A DNA stretch of 64,000 bases from Salipiger sp. CCB-MM3 (GTDB lineage: Bacteria > Pseudomonadota > Alphaproteobacteria > Rhodobacterales > Rhodobacteraceae). The position numbers were made by a program, and so were the translations under genes. The stretch lies in NCBI RefSeq assembly GCF_001687105.1, contig NZ_CP014598.1, positions 210,487 through 274,486 on the forward strand. Reading direction: 5' to 3'. How positions within the stretch are numbered: position 1 is the first letter of the stretch; each line of letters opens with the position of its first letter. This document shows positions 41,002 to 50,233 of this stretch, one piece after another. Below the pieces are notes generated by a model. It was not told the DNA's origin. It did no database searches and saw only the letters and a list, made by a program, of their open reading frames with translations.

Positions 41002-42399
41002 ATGCCCGAAACCCTGACCTGCGACGTTGCCGTGATTGGCGCTGGCACCGCTGGCATCGCCGCCGAGCGCAATGCCCGTCAGCATGGCGCCAAGACGCTG
41101 CTGATCGATCCAGAGTTTTCCGGCACGCTCTGCGCCAATACCGGCTGCATGCCTTCGAAACTGCTCATCGCGGCGGGGCGCAGCGCGCAGCGGGCGCGGG
41201 GATCGGGGCTCTTTGGTATCCGCACCGGCAAGGTGAGCGTCGACGGGCCTGCCGTGCTGTCCCGGCTGCGCGATGAGCGCGACCGTTTCGCCGCGGCCAC
41301 ACGGCAGAGCTTTGACGATCTGCCCGCAGGCACCTGTCTGCGCGGGCGGGCGCGTTTCATCGGTGCAAACGCGCTGTCGCTCGATGATGGTACGCGGATC
41401 GAGGCGAAGGCGGTGATCATCGCCACCGGCGCGCAGCCCATGGTGCCGCCGCCGTTTCGCGACCTCGGCGACCGGCTGCTGACCAATGAGACGATCTTTG
41501 AGCTGCTGGATCTGCCGCGCAGCCTTGCGGTCATCGGCGCGGGGGTGATCGGTGTCGAACTGGCGCAGGCGATGGCGCGGCTGGGGGTGCGGGTGACGAT
41601 CTTTGACCTTGGCGACCGGCTGGCCGGGGCGCGCAGCGATGCGGTGCACGCCGCATTGAAATCCGCGCTTGAGGCAGAGCTGGAACTGCAATTGGGCGTC
41701 GAGCCGACCCCGGAGTTGACCGAGAGCGGCGTGACCATTCGCTGGGACGGCGGCGTGGAGAGTTTCGACAAGGTGCTGGTGGCCTCGGGCCGTCCGCCGT
41801 CGCTGGAGGGGCTCGACCTTGAAGAGGCGGGGCTGGACCTTGACGACAAGGGGATGCCGGAGGTGGATCCGGCAACGCTGCAATGCGGGGAGGCCCCGAT
41901 CTTCATGGCCGGTGATGCCAATGCGGAGCGGCCCGTGCTGCACGAAGCCTCTGCCGAAGGGGCCATCGCGGGGCGCAATGCGGCGGCGTTCCCGGCGGTG
42001 ATCCGCTCCGAGCGCAGCCTGCCTTTCACGATCACATTCACGGACCCACCGCTGGTCAGCCTCGGCGCGGGGCCAGAGGAGGCAGCGGCCATCGGCACCG
42101 CCAGCTATGCCGATCAGGGGCGGGCCCGGGTCGAGGGTGAGAACCATGGCGTGGCGCAGATTCATGCCGCCGCGCCCGATGGTCGCCTGCTTGGGGCCGA
42201 TCTGTGCTGTCCGGGCGCGGATCACATGGGGCATATGCTGGGGCTGGCGGTGCAACAAAAGCTGACGGTCGGCGATCTGCTGGCGCTGCCGGTCTATCAC
42301 CCGACGCTCGAGGAGGGGCTGCGCGGGGCGCTGCGTGAGATTTGCGAGGCGCTTTCCCTGCCCGGCGGCAGCGATGGCGGCGGTCCCTCGGGGGCCTGA
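41002..42399 (+). CDS. Dihydrolipoamide dehydrogenase-like FAD/NAD disulfide oxidoreductase
   Basis: A 465-aa class I pyridine nucleotide-disulfide reductase. The FAD motif VAVIGAGTAGIAAERNAR is at the N-terminus. The redox-active disulfide reads GTLCANTGCMPSKLL, near residues 40-54. A second dinucleotide motif is LAVIGAGVIGVELAQAM, and the catalytic dyad is in YHPTLEEGLRGALREI near the C-terminus. It has the parts of an active enzyme, but no 2-oxoacid dehydrogenase genes are near, so it is a stand-alone homologue of unknown partner. I chose the ATG at 41002 with AAAGGA about 5 nt upstream. Confidence 0.9.
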   Translation: MPETLTCDVAVIGAGTAGIAAERNARQHGAKTLLIDPEFSGTLCANTGCMPSKLLIAAGRSAQRARGSGLFGIRTGKVSVDGPAVLSRLRDERDRFAAATRQSFDDLPAGTCLRGRARFIGANALSLDDGTRIEAKAVIIATGAQPMVPPPFRDLGDRLLTNETIFELLDLPRSLAVIGAGVIGVELAQAMARLGVRVTIFDLGDRLAGARSDAVHAALKSALEAELELQLGVEPTPELTESGVTIRWDGGVESFDKVLVASGRPPSLEGLDLEEAGLDLDDKGMPEVDPATLQCGEAPIFMAGDANAERPVLHEASAEGAIAGRNAAAFPAVIRSERSLPFTITFTDPPLVSLGAGPEEAAAIGTASYADQGRARVEGENHGVAQIHAAAPDGRLLGADLCCPGADHMGHMLGLAVQQKLTVGDLLALPVYHPTLEEGLRGALREICEALSLPGGSDGGGPSGA

Positions 42400-42493
42400 C
42401 CGGCATGGACCCCGCCGCCGCCGCGGCGCTATAACCGGCGGGGCAGGTGGCAGGGCAGGGGTGCGTGATGGACAGAGCAAGAGGCGCGGCACG

Positions 42494-43678
42494 ATGATTT
42501 CGCGCAACCTGCGGCACCTGAGGGTTTTTCTGGCGGTGGCCGAAGAGGCCCAGATCACCGCCGCCGCCGAACGGTTCAACGTCTCGCAACCGGCGGTCAC
42601 CCAGATGCTGGGCAAGCTCGAGACACAGGCGGGCGGGGCGCTTTTCGACAGGACGAGCCGCGGCTTCATTCTCAACGAACGGGGCACCGCGCTGGCCGCG
42701 CGTCTGTGCCGGGCGTTCCGCCAGCTTGATGCGGCGCTTGGTGCGATCTCGCCTCGGCTGCCCGCATTGGCCACCAGCGGCCAGTTGCAGGGGATGATCG
42801 CGGTGCATGACACCGGCAGTTTCACCCTCGCGGCCAAGGCGCTCGATCTGGCGCAGCCCACCGTGCACCGCGCCGTCAGCCAGCTTGAAGAGGAAGCGGG
42901 CGAGCGGCTGTTCGAGCGCACGCCGCAGGGCTTGGTCCCGAGCCGCACCTGCAGCGCGCTCGTGCCGCGCGCCCGGCTGGCGCTGAGCGAGCTGGATCAG
43001 GCGGACATGGACCTCGGCGAGATTGACGGGCGCGAGACCGGGCGGATCGCGATCGGCACGCTGCCGCTCTCGCGCTCGGTGCTGTTGCCGCGCGCGCTTG
43101 CGGCTTTCCGGCAGGCGCGCCCCAATATGCGGGTTTCGGTGATCGACGGCACTTATGAGATGCTGCTGGCGGCGCTGCGCCGTGGGGATGTGGATCTGAT
43201 GCTTGGCGCGCTGCGCAGCACCCAGCCCGCGCCCGACGTGGTGCAGGAACCGCTGTTTCATGACCGTTTCGCCATCGTCGCCCGGCCCGGACATCCGTTG
43301 GCGGGGCGCGGGCCTCTGCACCCTTCCGAGCTGGCCCGCTTCCCCTGGGTCGTGCCCGGCCCGGGCACTCAGTTAAGGCACCAGTTCGAAGCGATTTTCG
43401 CGGCGCACGACCTGCCGCTTCCGGCCAGCCTCATCGAGGCGGGTTTCATTTTGCTTATACGCGAATATCTCGATCTGAGCGACGCGCTGGCTTTCACCTC
43501 GGGGCGGCAGGCAGCGCCGGAACTGAGCCGCCGCAACCTCGTGCAGCTGCGGGTCACGGAAAATCTGCCGCTGCGGCAGATCGGGCTGACCATGCGCGTG
43601 GGCTGGCTGGCGTCGCGTCCGCAGCAGCTGATGCTCGATTGCCTGCGGGCCGCAGCGAAGGGCCTTCCCGACCTATAG
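42494..43678 (+). CDS. LysR-type regulator with two tandem HTH domains
   Basis: A 394-aa regulator, about 90 residues longer than a usual LysR protein. The first winged-helix covers about 1-80 (LRHLRVFLAVAEEAQITAAA, ERFNVSQPAVTQMLGKLE). A second related copy covers about 93-165 (LQGMIAVHDTGSFTLAAKAL, DLAQPTVHRAVSQLEEEAGE, RLFERTPQGLV). The substrate domain follows from about 180 (GRIAIGTLPLSRSVLLPRAL). I chose the ATG at 42494, which starts just before the first HTH. It precedes the second TRAP operon by 114 bp and may regulate it. Confidence 0.88.
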   Translation: MISRNLRHLRVFLAVAEEAQITAAAERFNVSQPAVTQMLGKLETQAGGALFDRTSRGFILNERGTALAARLCRAFRQLDAALGAISPRLPALATSGQLQGMIAVHDTGSFTLAAKALDLAQPTVHRAVSQLEEEAGERLFERTPQGLVPSRTCSALVPRARLALSELDQADMDLGEIDGRETGRIAIGTLPLSRSVLLPRALAAFRQARPNMRVSVIDGTYEMLLAALRRGDVDLMLGALRSTQPAPDVVQEPLFHDRFAIVARPGHPLAGRGPLHPSELARFPWVVPGPGTQLRHQFEAIFAAHDLPLPASLIEAGFILLIREYLDLSDALAFTSGRQAAPELSRRNLVQLRVTENLPLRQIGLTMRVGWLASRPQQLMLDCLRAAAKGLPDL

Positions 43679-43792
43679 CAAGAAATTATGCAAAAATGCA
43701 TCGAATGTATTGGTGCCTCCGGAAAGATGCCTGCACAACCTGTGCCGCACACGGCCTGTCACGCAGGCAGGCGTGATCTTGGGAGGATTACC

Positions 43793-44761
43793 ATGCGTTC
43801 TGTTATTCTTGCCGCGGCCCTTGGCCTTGCCTCCACCACTGCGGCCTTTGCAGAAGATTTCAAATTCGCCAGCTTCTTCGCCCCGACCCATCCCTATGTG
43901 GAAGGCGCTTTCGAGCCCTTCGCCAAGGCGGTCGAAGAAAAGTCGGGCGGCGATCTGTCGGTGACCATCTACAACGGCGGCGAACTGGGCCCGGGCCCGG
44001 CCGAGCAATACAGCCGCGTGCTGGACGGGGTTGCCGAGCTTGCCGTGTCGCTGCCGGGCTACACCGCCTCGACCTTCCCGCTGACGCTCACCGCTGAGCT
44101 GCCGGGCGTGCTGGACACCGAGACCGGCACCGCCGACATCTGGAACAACATCGAGCTGTTCCAGCCCGAGTACCGCCGCGCCATTCTGGTCAGCCTGTGG
44201 TCCTCGGCGCCGAACCAGCTTTACACCCGCGACAAAGCCGTGCGCAGCCCGGCCGACATCAAGGGCCTGAAGATCCGTGTGCCCTCGCGCAATACCGGCC
44301 TGCTGGTCGAGGCATGGGGCGCGACGCCGGTGTCGATGCCGGTCAGCGAGATCTACAATGCCATGCAGACCGGCGTGATCGACGGCGCGATGATCGACAC
44401 CACCGCGACCCGCGCGTTCCGTCTGGGCGAAGTGGCGACCTATCTGACCATCGGCATGGACACCACCAACTCGCCGTTCTTCATCCTCGCCAACCGCGAC
44501 GCCTTCGGCAGCCTCAGCGATGACCAGCAGGCCGCGCTGCTCGAGGCAGGCAAGGAAGCATCGGTGAAGGCCAATGAGGTTCAGCTGGCGGTCGCCGCTG
44601 GCGGTGTCGAAGCCTTCGCCGAGATGGACGGTCACGAGGTGATCGAGCTCAGCGCCGAGGAAGCCGCAGCCTTCAACGAGCTGGCCGCCCCCGTGGTGGA
44701 AAGCGTCGTCGCCGAGACCGGTGGTGACGCACAGGCCATCGTCGACGCTCTGTCGAAGTAA
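43793..44761 (+). CDS. TRAP transporter substrate-binding protein, second system
   Basis: A 322-aa DctP-family periplasmic protein. A signal peptide (MRSVILAAALGLASTTAAFA) is followed by FKFASFFAPTHPYVEGAFEP. The carboxylate-binding region includes DIKGLKIRVPSRNTGLLVEA, AMQTGVIDGAMIDTTATRAF and MDTTNSPFFILANRDAF. I chose the ATG at 43793 with GGGAGGA about 5 nt upstream. It is followed at 6 bp by the small permease. The neighbouring flavoprotein and regulator do not reveal the substrate. Confidence 0.93.
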   Translation: MRSVILAAALGLASTTAAFAEDFKFASFFAPTHPYVEGAFEPFAKAVEEKSGGDLSVTIYNGGELGPGPAEQYSRVLDGVAELAVSLPGYTASTFPLTLTAELPGVLDTETGTADIWNNIELFQPEYRRAILVSLWSSAPNQLYTRDKAVRSPADIKGLKIRVPSRNTGLLVEAWGATPVSMPVSEIYNAMQTGVIDGAMIDTTATRAFRLGEVATYLTIGMDTTNSPFFILANRDAFGSLSDDQQAALLEAGKEASVKANEVQLAVAAGGVEAFAEMDGHEVIELSAEEAAAFNELAAPVVESVVAETGGDAQAIVDALSK

Positions 44762-44766
44762 GCGCC

Positions 44767-45270
44767 ATGACGCGCTCTGAAACCCGGGTCCTGTCGGTCA
44801 TCTCCGACAGGGCCACCTCGATCCTCGCGGTGATCGGCGGGCTGGCCCTGCTGCTGCTGGTGGTCCTGATCTTCGCCGGTGTCGTGCTGCGCTACGTCTT
44901 CGGCCAGCCGATCCTGGGCTCCAACGAGATCATCCAGCTGACCGCCGTGGCGCTGGTGATGTCCGCACTGCCCTATTGCACCCATCTCAACGGCCATGTG
45001 ACCGTCGACGTCTTTGACCGGGTTCTGGGCCGCTTTGGCCGCATGGCCGGGGACGTACTGGCGCGGCTGCTGTCGGGCTATGTGCTGGGCGTGCTGTGCC
45101 ACCGCGCTGTCTATAAGGCGCTGGATGCCGCCGAGTTTGGCGACACCACAAATATGCTGGGCCTGCCGCTTTGGCCCTTCTACGGAATTCTCGCCCTCGG
45201 CTGTGCCTTCTGCGTGCTGGTCTTCGCGCTGCAGATCCTGAATGTGATCATCTACGGAGAGGAACAATGA
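44767..45270 (+). CDS. TRAP transporter small permease, second system
   Basis: A 167-aa DctQ-family protein with four helices. The first helix reads ILAVIGGLALLLLVVLIFAG. The conserved GSNEIIQLTAVALVMSALPY and later HVTVDVFDRVLGRFG are present. The last helix is near the C-terminus (LALGCAFCVLVFALQIL). It ends by overlapping the large permease start by 4 bp (ATGA). Confidence 0.92.
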   Translation: MTRSETRVLSVISDRATSILAVIGGLALLLLVVLIFAGVVLRYVFGQPILGSNEIIQLTAVALVMSALPYCTHLNGHVTVDVFDRVLGRFGRMAGDVLARLLSGYVLGVLCHRAVYKALDAAEFGDTTNMLGLPLWPFYGILALGCAFCVLVFALQILNVIIYGEEQ

Positions 45271-46574
45271 CGGATGTTTCCGCAGGCCTTGTCGGTATCG
45301 CCTGCCTCTTCCTGCTGATGATCCTGCGCACGCCGGTGGCCTTCGCCATGCTGTTGGTGGGCTTTTTCGGCTACTGGGCGCTGTCGGGGTTCCGCAGCGC
45401 CAGTGCTATGCTGCTGACCGAAAGCTATTCGGCGATCTCGTCTTACTCGCTGATCGTCGTGCCGATGTTCGTGCTGCTGGGCAATATCGCCTCGGCGGCG
45501 GGCTATTCGCGCGGGCTTTATGATGCCGCCTATGCTTGGGTTGGCCGCTTCAAGGGCGGGCTGGCCTCGGCCTCGGTGATCGGCTGCGCGGCCTTCTCGG
45601 CGGTCTCGGGCTCTTCGGTGGCCACGGCGGTCACGCTGGGCAAAGTGGCGCTGCCGCAGATGAAGCGTCTTGGCTACAGCGACGGTCTGGCGACCGGCTC
45701 CGTTGCCGCCGGCGGCACGCTTGGCTTTCTGATCCCGCCCTCGACCGGCTTCGTGCTCTATGCGATCCTCACCGAGGAAAGCATCGGGCGGCTGTTCATG
45801 GCAGGGATCCTGCCGGGCATCCTGCTGAGCGTGCTGTTCATCGGGGTGATCTGGCTGCAGGCCACGCTGAACCCCGCGATCGGTCCGAAGGGCGAAAAGC
45901 TGACCTGGGCCGAGCGCATCCGCATCTCCTCCGAGGCATGGCCGCTCTTCGGGGTGATCATCGTGTCGATCGGCGGCATCTACCTCGGGGTCTTCACCCC
46001 GGTCGAGGCCTCTGGCATCGGCGCGGGTCTGGTGATCCTGCTGGCGCTGGTGCAGCGCAAGCTCGACTGGGCGGGGTTCAAGGCCGCGGTGCTCGACACG
46101 CTCAAGACCTCCGCCATGCTCTATATGGTGGTGATCGGGGCCAACGTCCTGAACCCGTTCCTTGCCATCACCCACATCCCCGCAACGCTCGGCGCGCAGC
46201 TCGAGACGCTGGGTCTGGGTGCCTATGGCACGCTGATCGTGATCCTGCTGGCCTATGTGGTGCTGGGCATGTTCATGGATGGGCTGTCGATGCTGGTCAT
46301 CACGATCCCGATCGTCTTTCCGGTGATCACCGGCTTCGGCTTCGATCCGATCTGGTTCGGCGTGGTCGCGGTGATCGTCATCGAGATGGGCATGATCACC
46401 CCGCCGGTGGGGATGAACGTCTTTGTGGTGCGCGGCGTGGCCGGGCCCTCGGTGCCGCTGACCACCGTGTTCAGCGGTGTGACGCCCTTCCTTCTGGCTA
46501 TGGTGGTGGGGCTGGTGCTGATCATCGCAATTCCGCAGATCGCCACCTTCATCCCGGACACGATGTTTAACTAG
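45267..46574 (+). CDS. TRAP transporter large permease, second system
   Basis: A 435-aa DctM-family protein with about 12 helices. Family regions include AGLVGIACLFLLMILRTPVA at the N-terminus and FSAVSGSSVATAVTLGKVAL near 110. GGTLGFLIPPSTGFVLYAI is near 145, and MITPPVGMNVFVVRGVAGPS near 380. I chose the ATG at 45267, which overlaps the small permease stop. A strong terminator-like hairpin lies 38 bp after the stop. Confidence 0.95.
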   Translation: MTDVSAGLVGIACLFLLMILRTPVAFAMLLVGFFGYWALSGFRSASAMLLTESYSAISSYSLIVVPMFVLLGNIASAAGYSRGLYDAAYAWVGRFKGGLASASVIGCAAFSAVSGSSVATAVTLGKVALPQMKRLGYSDGLATGSVAAGGTLGFLIPPSTGFVLYAILTEESIGRLFMAGILPGILLSVLFIGVIWLQATLNPAIGPKGEKLTWAERIRISSEAWPLFGVIIVSIGGIYLGVFTPVEASGIGAGLVILLALVQRKLDWAGFKAAVLDTLKTSAMLYMVVIGANVLNPFLAITHIPATLGAQLETLGLGAYGTLIVILLAYVVLGMFMDGLSMLVITIPIVFPVITGFGFDPIWFGVVAVIVIEMGMITPPVGMNVFVVRGVAGPSVPLTTVFSGVTPFLLAMVVGLVLIIAIPQIATFIPDTMFN

Positions 46575-47068
46575 AGCCGACAACGGCTTTGCACGAGGGA
46601 CCGTGCGAGGGGGCCCCGCCGAGCGATCGGCGGGGCCTTGCCTGTCTGAGCGGGGAAGCGCAGCGCGAACCCGTGCAATCGGCAAAGCCTCTGGGTTTGA
46701 AGGCCGAATCATGCAAGGATCACCTGTCGGCCAGCGAATTTCTGCTTCTTCGGGCTTTTGTGCTCGGGTCATGTGGGCAGGTTTCAAGGCTGATCGGAGC
46801 GTGAAACGGTCTGGCTGAGGGGCCGAAACATACGGATGCTGATAAGCTTCCCGACGTTTCGCCCAACAATGGGGCAGCCACCTTGAACGCGCCGCTGGTT
46901 GGGTGCGCGAGTCATAGCCATCTGACTGAACATCGTGTAGAGGATTCAGGTGGGTTAATTCCTATAAGCTTGGATACTAAAGACTTTACGTAATTTCCTT
47001 TAAGGCCCCCATTTTTTCAGGGGTCTGCCAGAGGTGTTTTTAATATGCGAATTGGAACGGAGAATCCG
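46575..47068. other. 494-bp gene-free region with terminator and AT-rich leader
   Basis: The first part holds a perfect 11-bp stem with a GCGA tetraloop at 46612-46637 (arms GGCCCCGCCGA and TCGGCGGGGCC), the probable terminator of the TRAP operon. The last 130 bp (about 46930-47068) are strikingly AT-rich for this genome and must contain the promoter and leader of the UDP-sugar enzyme gene. CCCC and GGGG blocks around a T-run at 47008-47025 could form a hairpin in the leader. Short ORFs in this region lack credible start signals. Confidence 0.6.
46612..46637 (+). terminator. Terminator-like hairpin after second TRAP operon
   Basis: Perfect 11-bp stem, arms GGCCCCGCCGA (46612-46622) and TCGGCGGGGCC (46627-46637), with a GCGA tetraloop. 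It is followed by TTGCCTGT, a poor U-tail, so it may work with Rho. It lies 38 bp after the large permease stop. Confidence 0.65.
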
Positions 47069-48160
47069 ATGAATATTGTTATCCTGGGATGCGGGGGCTT
47101 TATTGGCAGCCATCTGCTTGATCGACTGCTCACCACCACCGATCACAAGATCATTGGGTGGGATCCGTCGAGCGAGAAGATCCACAAGCATCTGGATCAC
47201 CCGAACTTCACGCTCCACCAAAAGTACGTTGATGACCCCGATACGCAGCAGGATCTGCGTGATGCGGTCGCAGGCAGCGACGTCGTGATCAATCTCGCGG
47301 CGATTTGCAACCCGTCAGAGTACAACACCAACCCGATCAGCGTGATCAAGTCGAACCTCTTCGACGTCTACCCGATCGTCGAGCTTTGCGTGGAATACAA
47401 GCGCTGGCTCATCAGCTTCTCGACCAGCGAATGCTACGGCCGCACGTTGTCGAGCTATGTCGGCGATACCGAATACGCCAACCCCGATCTCTACGAGCTG
47501 AAGGAAGACGAAACGCCGCTTATTATGGGGCCGATCGTCAACCAGCGCTGGACCTACGCCTGCGCCAAGCAGATGGTCGAGCGCCTCGTCTACGCCCACC
47601 ACAAGGAAGACGGCCTGCCGTTCACCGTGGTGCGTCCGCTGAACTTCTTCGGTCCGCGCATGGACTATATTCCGCAGCGCGATGGCGACGGTGTGCCGCG
47701 GGTTCTGGCCTGCTTCATGGGCGCGCTGCTCAATGGCGATCCGATGAAGCTGGTGGACGGTGGCAAGGCGCGCCGCACCATCGTGTCGATCTACGAGGCC
47801 GTGGATGCGATCTGCCGCATGCTCGACAACCCCGAGAAGGCCAATGGTCACGCGTTCAACATCGGCAACCGCAACAACGAGGTCACCATGGCCGAACTGG
47901 CGGATATGATGCGCAAGACCTATGCCAAGATCACCGGTGATCCCTCCTACGAGAACTACCCGATCATCGAGGTCAGCTCGGAAGAGTTCTACGGCGAAGG
48001 CTATGAGGATTGCGACCGCCGGATGCCCGACATCTCGAAGGCCAAGGAACTGCTCGGCTGGGAGCCGAAGATCGCGCTCGAGGATGTGCTGCTCGACACG
48101 ATGACCTACTTCCACGAGCAATACTCCGGCACCATGGCGCGTGCGCATGTAGCCGAATAA
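47069..48160 (+). CDS. NAD-dependent epimerase/decarboxylase resembling the ArnA dehydrogenase domain
   Basis: A 363-aa extended short-chain dehydrogenase. NAD motif VILGCGGFIGSHLLDRLL is at the start. Distinctive segments shared with the UDP-glucuronate decarboxylase part of ArnA and with UDP-xylose/UDP-4-keto-pentose synthases are NLAAICNPSEYNTNPISVI, STSECYGR, NQRWTYACAKQMVERLVYAH and VVRPLNFFGPRMD. DGGKARRTIVSIYEAVDAIC, YGEGYEDCDRRMPDI and LGWEPKIALED complete the match. It likely acts on UDP-glucuronate to give a UDP-pentose. I chose the ATG at 47069 with GGAGAA 7 nt upstream; an ATG at 47045 is also in frame. It stands alone between terminators. Confidence 0.85.
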   Translation: MNIVILGCGGFIGSHLLDRLLTTTDHKIIGWDPSSEKIHKHLDHPNFTLHQKYVDDPDTQQDLRDAVAGSDVVINLAAICNPSEYNTNPISVIKSNLFDVYPIVELCVEYKRWLISFSTSECYGRTLSSYVGDTEYANPDLYELKEDETPLIMGPIVNQRWTYACAKQMVERLVYAHHKEDGLPFTVVRPLNFFGPRMDYIPQRDGDGVPRVLACFMGALLNGDPMKLVDGGKARRTIVSIYEAVDAICRMLDNPEKANGHAFNIGNRNNEVTMAELADMMRKTYAKITGDPSYENYPIIEVSSEEFYGEGYEDCDRRMPDISKAKELLGWEPKIALEDVLLDTMTYFHEQYSGTMARAHVAE

Positions 48161-48183
48161 AAGCCTCCCCTCGCCAATTCGAT

Positions 48184-48214
48184 TGCCGCGCCCCCTCCCG
48201 GGCGCGGCAGTTTT
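48184..48214 (+). terminator. Intrinsic terminator after UDP-sugar enzyme gene
   Basis: TGCCGCGCCC (48184-48193) and GGGCGCGGCA (48200-48209) form a 10-bp stem with a 6-nt loop, followed by GTTTTCGTTTT. It lies 23 bp after the stop codon. Confidence 0.85.
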
Positions 48215-48345
48215 CGTTTTGGCCTGTCGCTGACCGCCACAGCGAAGCGCAGCCCGCCGCGCCGTTGCGTCACGGGGCGCGGAACGAAGGGTCACGTGAC
48301 AAGCTGTCGCTTCCCAAGCGTGCAGCCTCGTGCGACATCACGCGG

Positions 48346-48693
48346 GTGCGGAGCCTTCTGACATATCCCCTTGCGCTGATCCTGTTCGGACTTCTGGCCC
48401 TGACCAGCGCGACCTCGGCAGCCATGATGGCGCCCGACCGCGGCTCTGCCGCGCTCGAAGCGCTTGAGCTGACGGTCGGCATGCTGCATGGCGATGGCTG
48501 CGGCTCGGGCGGAGCGCACGAGCATCACTGCCCGTTCTGCCACGGCCTGCCCAACGCGCCGGCGCTCAGCCGCCACGATTGCAGCCAGATGCTGGTGCCG
48601 CATGAAAGCTGGCGGCAGGGCGCGGATCTGCTGCGCGAGGCGCAGGCCCGCAATATCAACCATTCCCCAAGAGCGCCGCCCGTCGCCCTCTGA
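48346..48693 (+). CDS. Small His/Cys-containing membrane-anchored hypothetical (DUF2946-like)
   Basis: A 115-aa protein beginning at GTG 48346, since no in-frame ATG precedes the hydrophobic segment LLTYPLALILFGLLALTSAT. That segment is either a signal peptide or a membrane helix. The rest has a metal-site-like stretch, CGSGGAHEHHCPFCHGLP near residues 52-69, and then HDCSQMLVPH. The layout (N-terminal helix, then a C-P-x-C motif) resembles small DUF2946-type proteins found with metal and siderophore uptake genes. It precedes the PepSY protein by about 100 bp on the same strand. The function is unknown; copper, iron or haem handling is a guess. Confidence 0.6.
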   Translation: MRSLLTYPLALILFGLLALTSATSAAMMAPDRGSAALEALELTVGMLHGDGCGSGGAHEHHCPFCHGLPNAPALSRHDCSQMLVPHESWRQGADLLREAQARNINHSPRAPPVAL

Positions 48694-48792
48694 CGGCACC
48701 GGGCCGTCACGTTCGACACAGGTCCGCGCGGAGAGCCCGCCGGATCGCTCTTGCAAAGGCCCCGCCACTGGCGGGCCAATCGGAATGGATTC

Positions 48793-50142
48793 ATGACAGA
48801 ACAAACACACCGCGCGGCCTCTGCCGCGCTCTACCGCGCCGTCTGGCGCTGGCATTTCATCGCGGGGCTGGTGATCCTGCCCTTCGTCCTCATCCTCGCG
48901 ATCACCGGCGGCATCTATCTCTTCAAGGATGAGATCAACGACGCCGCCTACCAAAACCTGCGCTTCGTGCAGGAGGGCAGCGCGCCGCTTGCGCCGTCGC
49001 AGATCACCGCCGCCGCGCTTGCCGCCCATCCCGGCAAGATGAAGGCCTATACGCCTGGCATGGCCGCGGACCGCAGCGCCGAGGTCGACATCCTCGGCGA
49101 GGACGGGCTGAAGGATACCGTCTATGTCGATCCCTACACCGGCGAAGTTCTCGGCACGCTCTGGGACGGCGGCGCGGCGGGCAGCCCGGCGATGTATGTG
49201 GTGCGTAAACTGCATTCGCTGGAATATGTGGGCTGGTTCGGCAACCGGCTGATCGAGGCCGCAGCGGGCTGGATGGTGCTGCTGGTGGGCACTGGGGTCT
49301 TTCTGTGGCTGCCGCGCGGGCGCAAGCTTGGGACGGTCAGCATCAAGGCCAAGCGCGGCCGCCCGTGGTGGCGCGATCTGCACGCGGTCACGGGGATCTA
49401 CACCGGCGTCTTCATCGTCTTTCTGGCGATGACCGGGCTGCCGTGGTCGGGGGTCTGGGGCGGCAAGTTCTACGATTATGCCTATGCCTTGGGGATGGGC
49501 ATGCCGGATGGCTATTGGTCGGGCAAACCGGTCTCGACGGTGCCGGTCGCTGACGCTGTCGACCGCGCGCCGTGGATCATGGAGAAACAGCCCCTGCCGC
49601 TGTCGGGTGAGAGCGCGGGCGTGCCGCAGGCGCTTGATACCGTGGTGGCCAAGGTCGAGGATCTGGGCATCGTGCCGGGCTATTCGGTCTCGATGCCCGG
49701 CGGGCCGGAAGGCGTGTTTACCGCCTCGGTCTATCCTGACGACATCACCTATGAGCGGGTGATCCACCTCGACCAGTATAGCGGAGAGGTGCTCTATGAC
49801 GCCGGGCTTGAAGACCTCGGCACGCTGGGCCGCTGGGCCGAATGGGGCATCAGCGTGCATATGGGCCAAGAATGGGGGCTGGTGAACCAGATCGTGCTGC
49901 TCCTGGCCTGCCTCGCGATGGTCGGGCTCTGCGTCTCGGGCGCGGCGATGTGGTGGAAGCGCCGTCCTTCGGGTGCGCTCGGCGTGCCGCAGGTGCCCGC
50001 CGACTGGCGCATTCCGCGCACGCTGCTGCTGATGGCGGTGGCGGCAGGCATCTTCTTCCCGCTCGTGGGCCTGTCGATGCTGGTGCTGGCGGCGGTCGAG
50101 ATCGCCGTGCATCTGGTCGGACGCCGTCGGCAACTCGCCTGA
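48793..50142 (+). CDS. PepSY-domain membrane protein (PiuB/iron-regulated type)
   Basis: A 449-aa membrane protein with four helices: WHFIAGLVILPFVLILAITG near 20-40, then helices around residues 160, 210 and 380-435. PepSY-like periplasmic segments lie between them (KDTVYVDPYTGEVLGTLWDG near 112-131 and ITYERVIHLDQYSGEVLYD near 318-336). RDLHAVTGIYTGVFIVFLAM is the conserved His-containing helix. Relatives are often iron-regulated and proposed to reduce siderophore iron. No TonB receptor lies in the window. I chose the ATG at 48793, as the longer frame only adds Arg-rich sequence. Confidence 0.88.
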   Translation: MTEQTHRAASAALYRAVWRWHFIAGLVILPFVLILAITGGIYLFKDEINDAAYQNLRFVQEGSAPLAPSQITAAALAAHPGKMKAYTPGMAADRSAEVDILGEDGLKDTVYVDPYTGEVLGTLWDGGAAGSPAMYVVRKLHSLEYVGWFGNRLIEAAAGWMVLLVGTGVFLWLPRGRKLGTVSIKAKRGRPWWRDLHAVTGIYTGVFIVFLAMTGLPWSGVWGGKFYDYAYALGMGMPDGYWSGKPVSTVPVADAVDRAPWIMEKQPLPLSGESAGVPQALDTVVAKVEDLGIVPGYSVSMPGGPEGVFTASVYPDDITYERVIHLDQYSGEVLYDAGLEDLGTLGRWAEWGISVHMGQEWGLVNQIVLLLACLAMVGLCVSGAAMWWKRRPSGALGVPQVPADWRIPRTLLLMAVAAGIFFPLVGLSMLVLAAVEIAVHLVGRRRQLA

Positions 50143-50233
50143 TCCCGCGCGGATCCTCATGCTGGCCCCCCGTCTGACGCGGGGCCAGTGCATCCCCCTT
50201 CGCAGCCCCGCGGTGACGCACTATAAGCGGCGC

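Noticed and set aside
45252..46787. 511-codon open frame on the minus strand
   Set aside because: Antisense to the TRAP large permease; His/Asp/Arg-rich translation typical of a reversed hydrophobic gene.
46589..46818. Short plus-strand frames after the TRAP operon
   Set aside because: They run through the terminator hairpin, overlap each other in different frames and lack ribosome binding sites.
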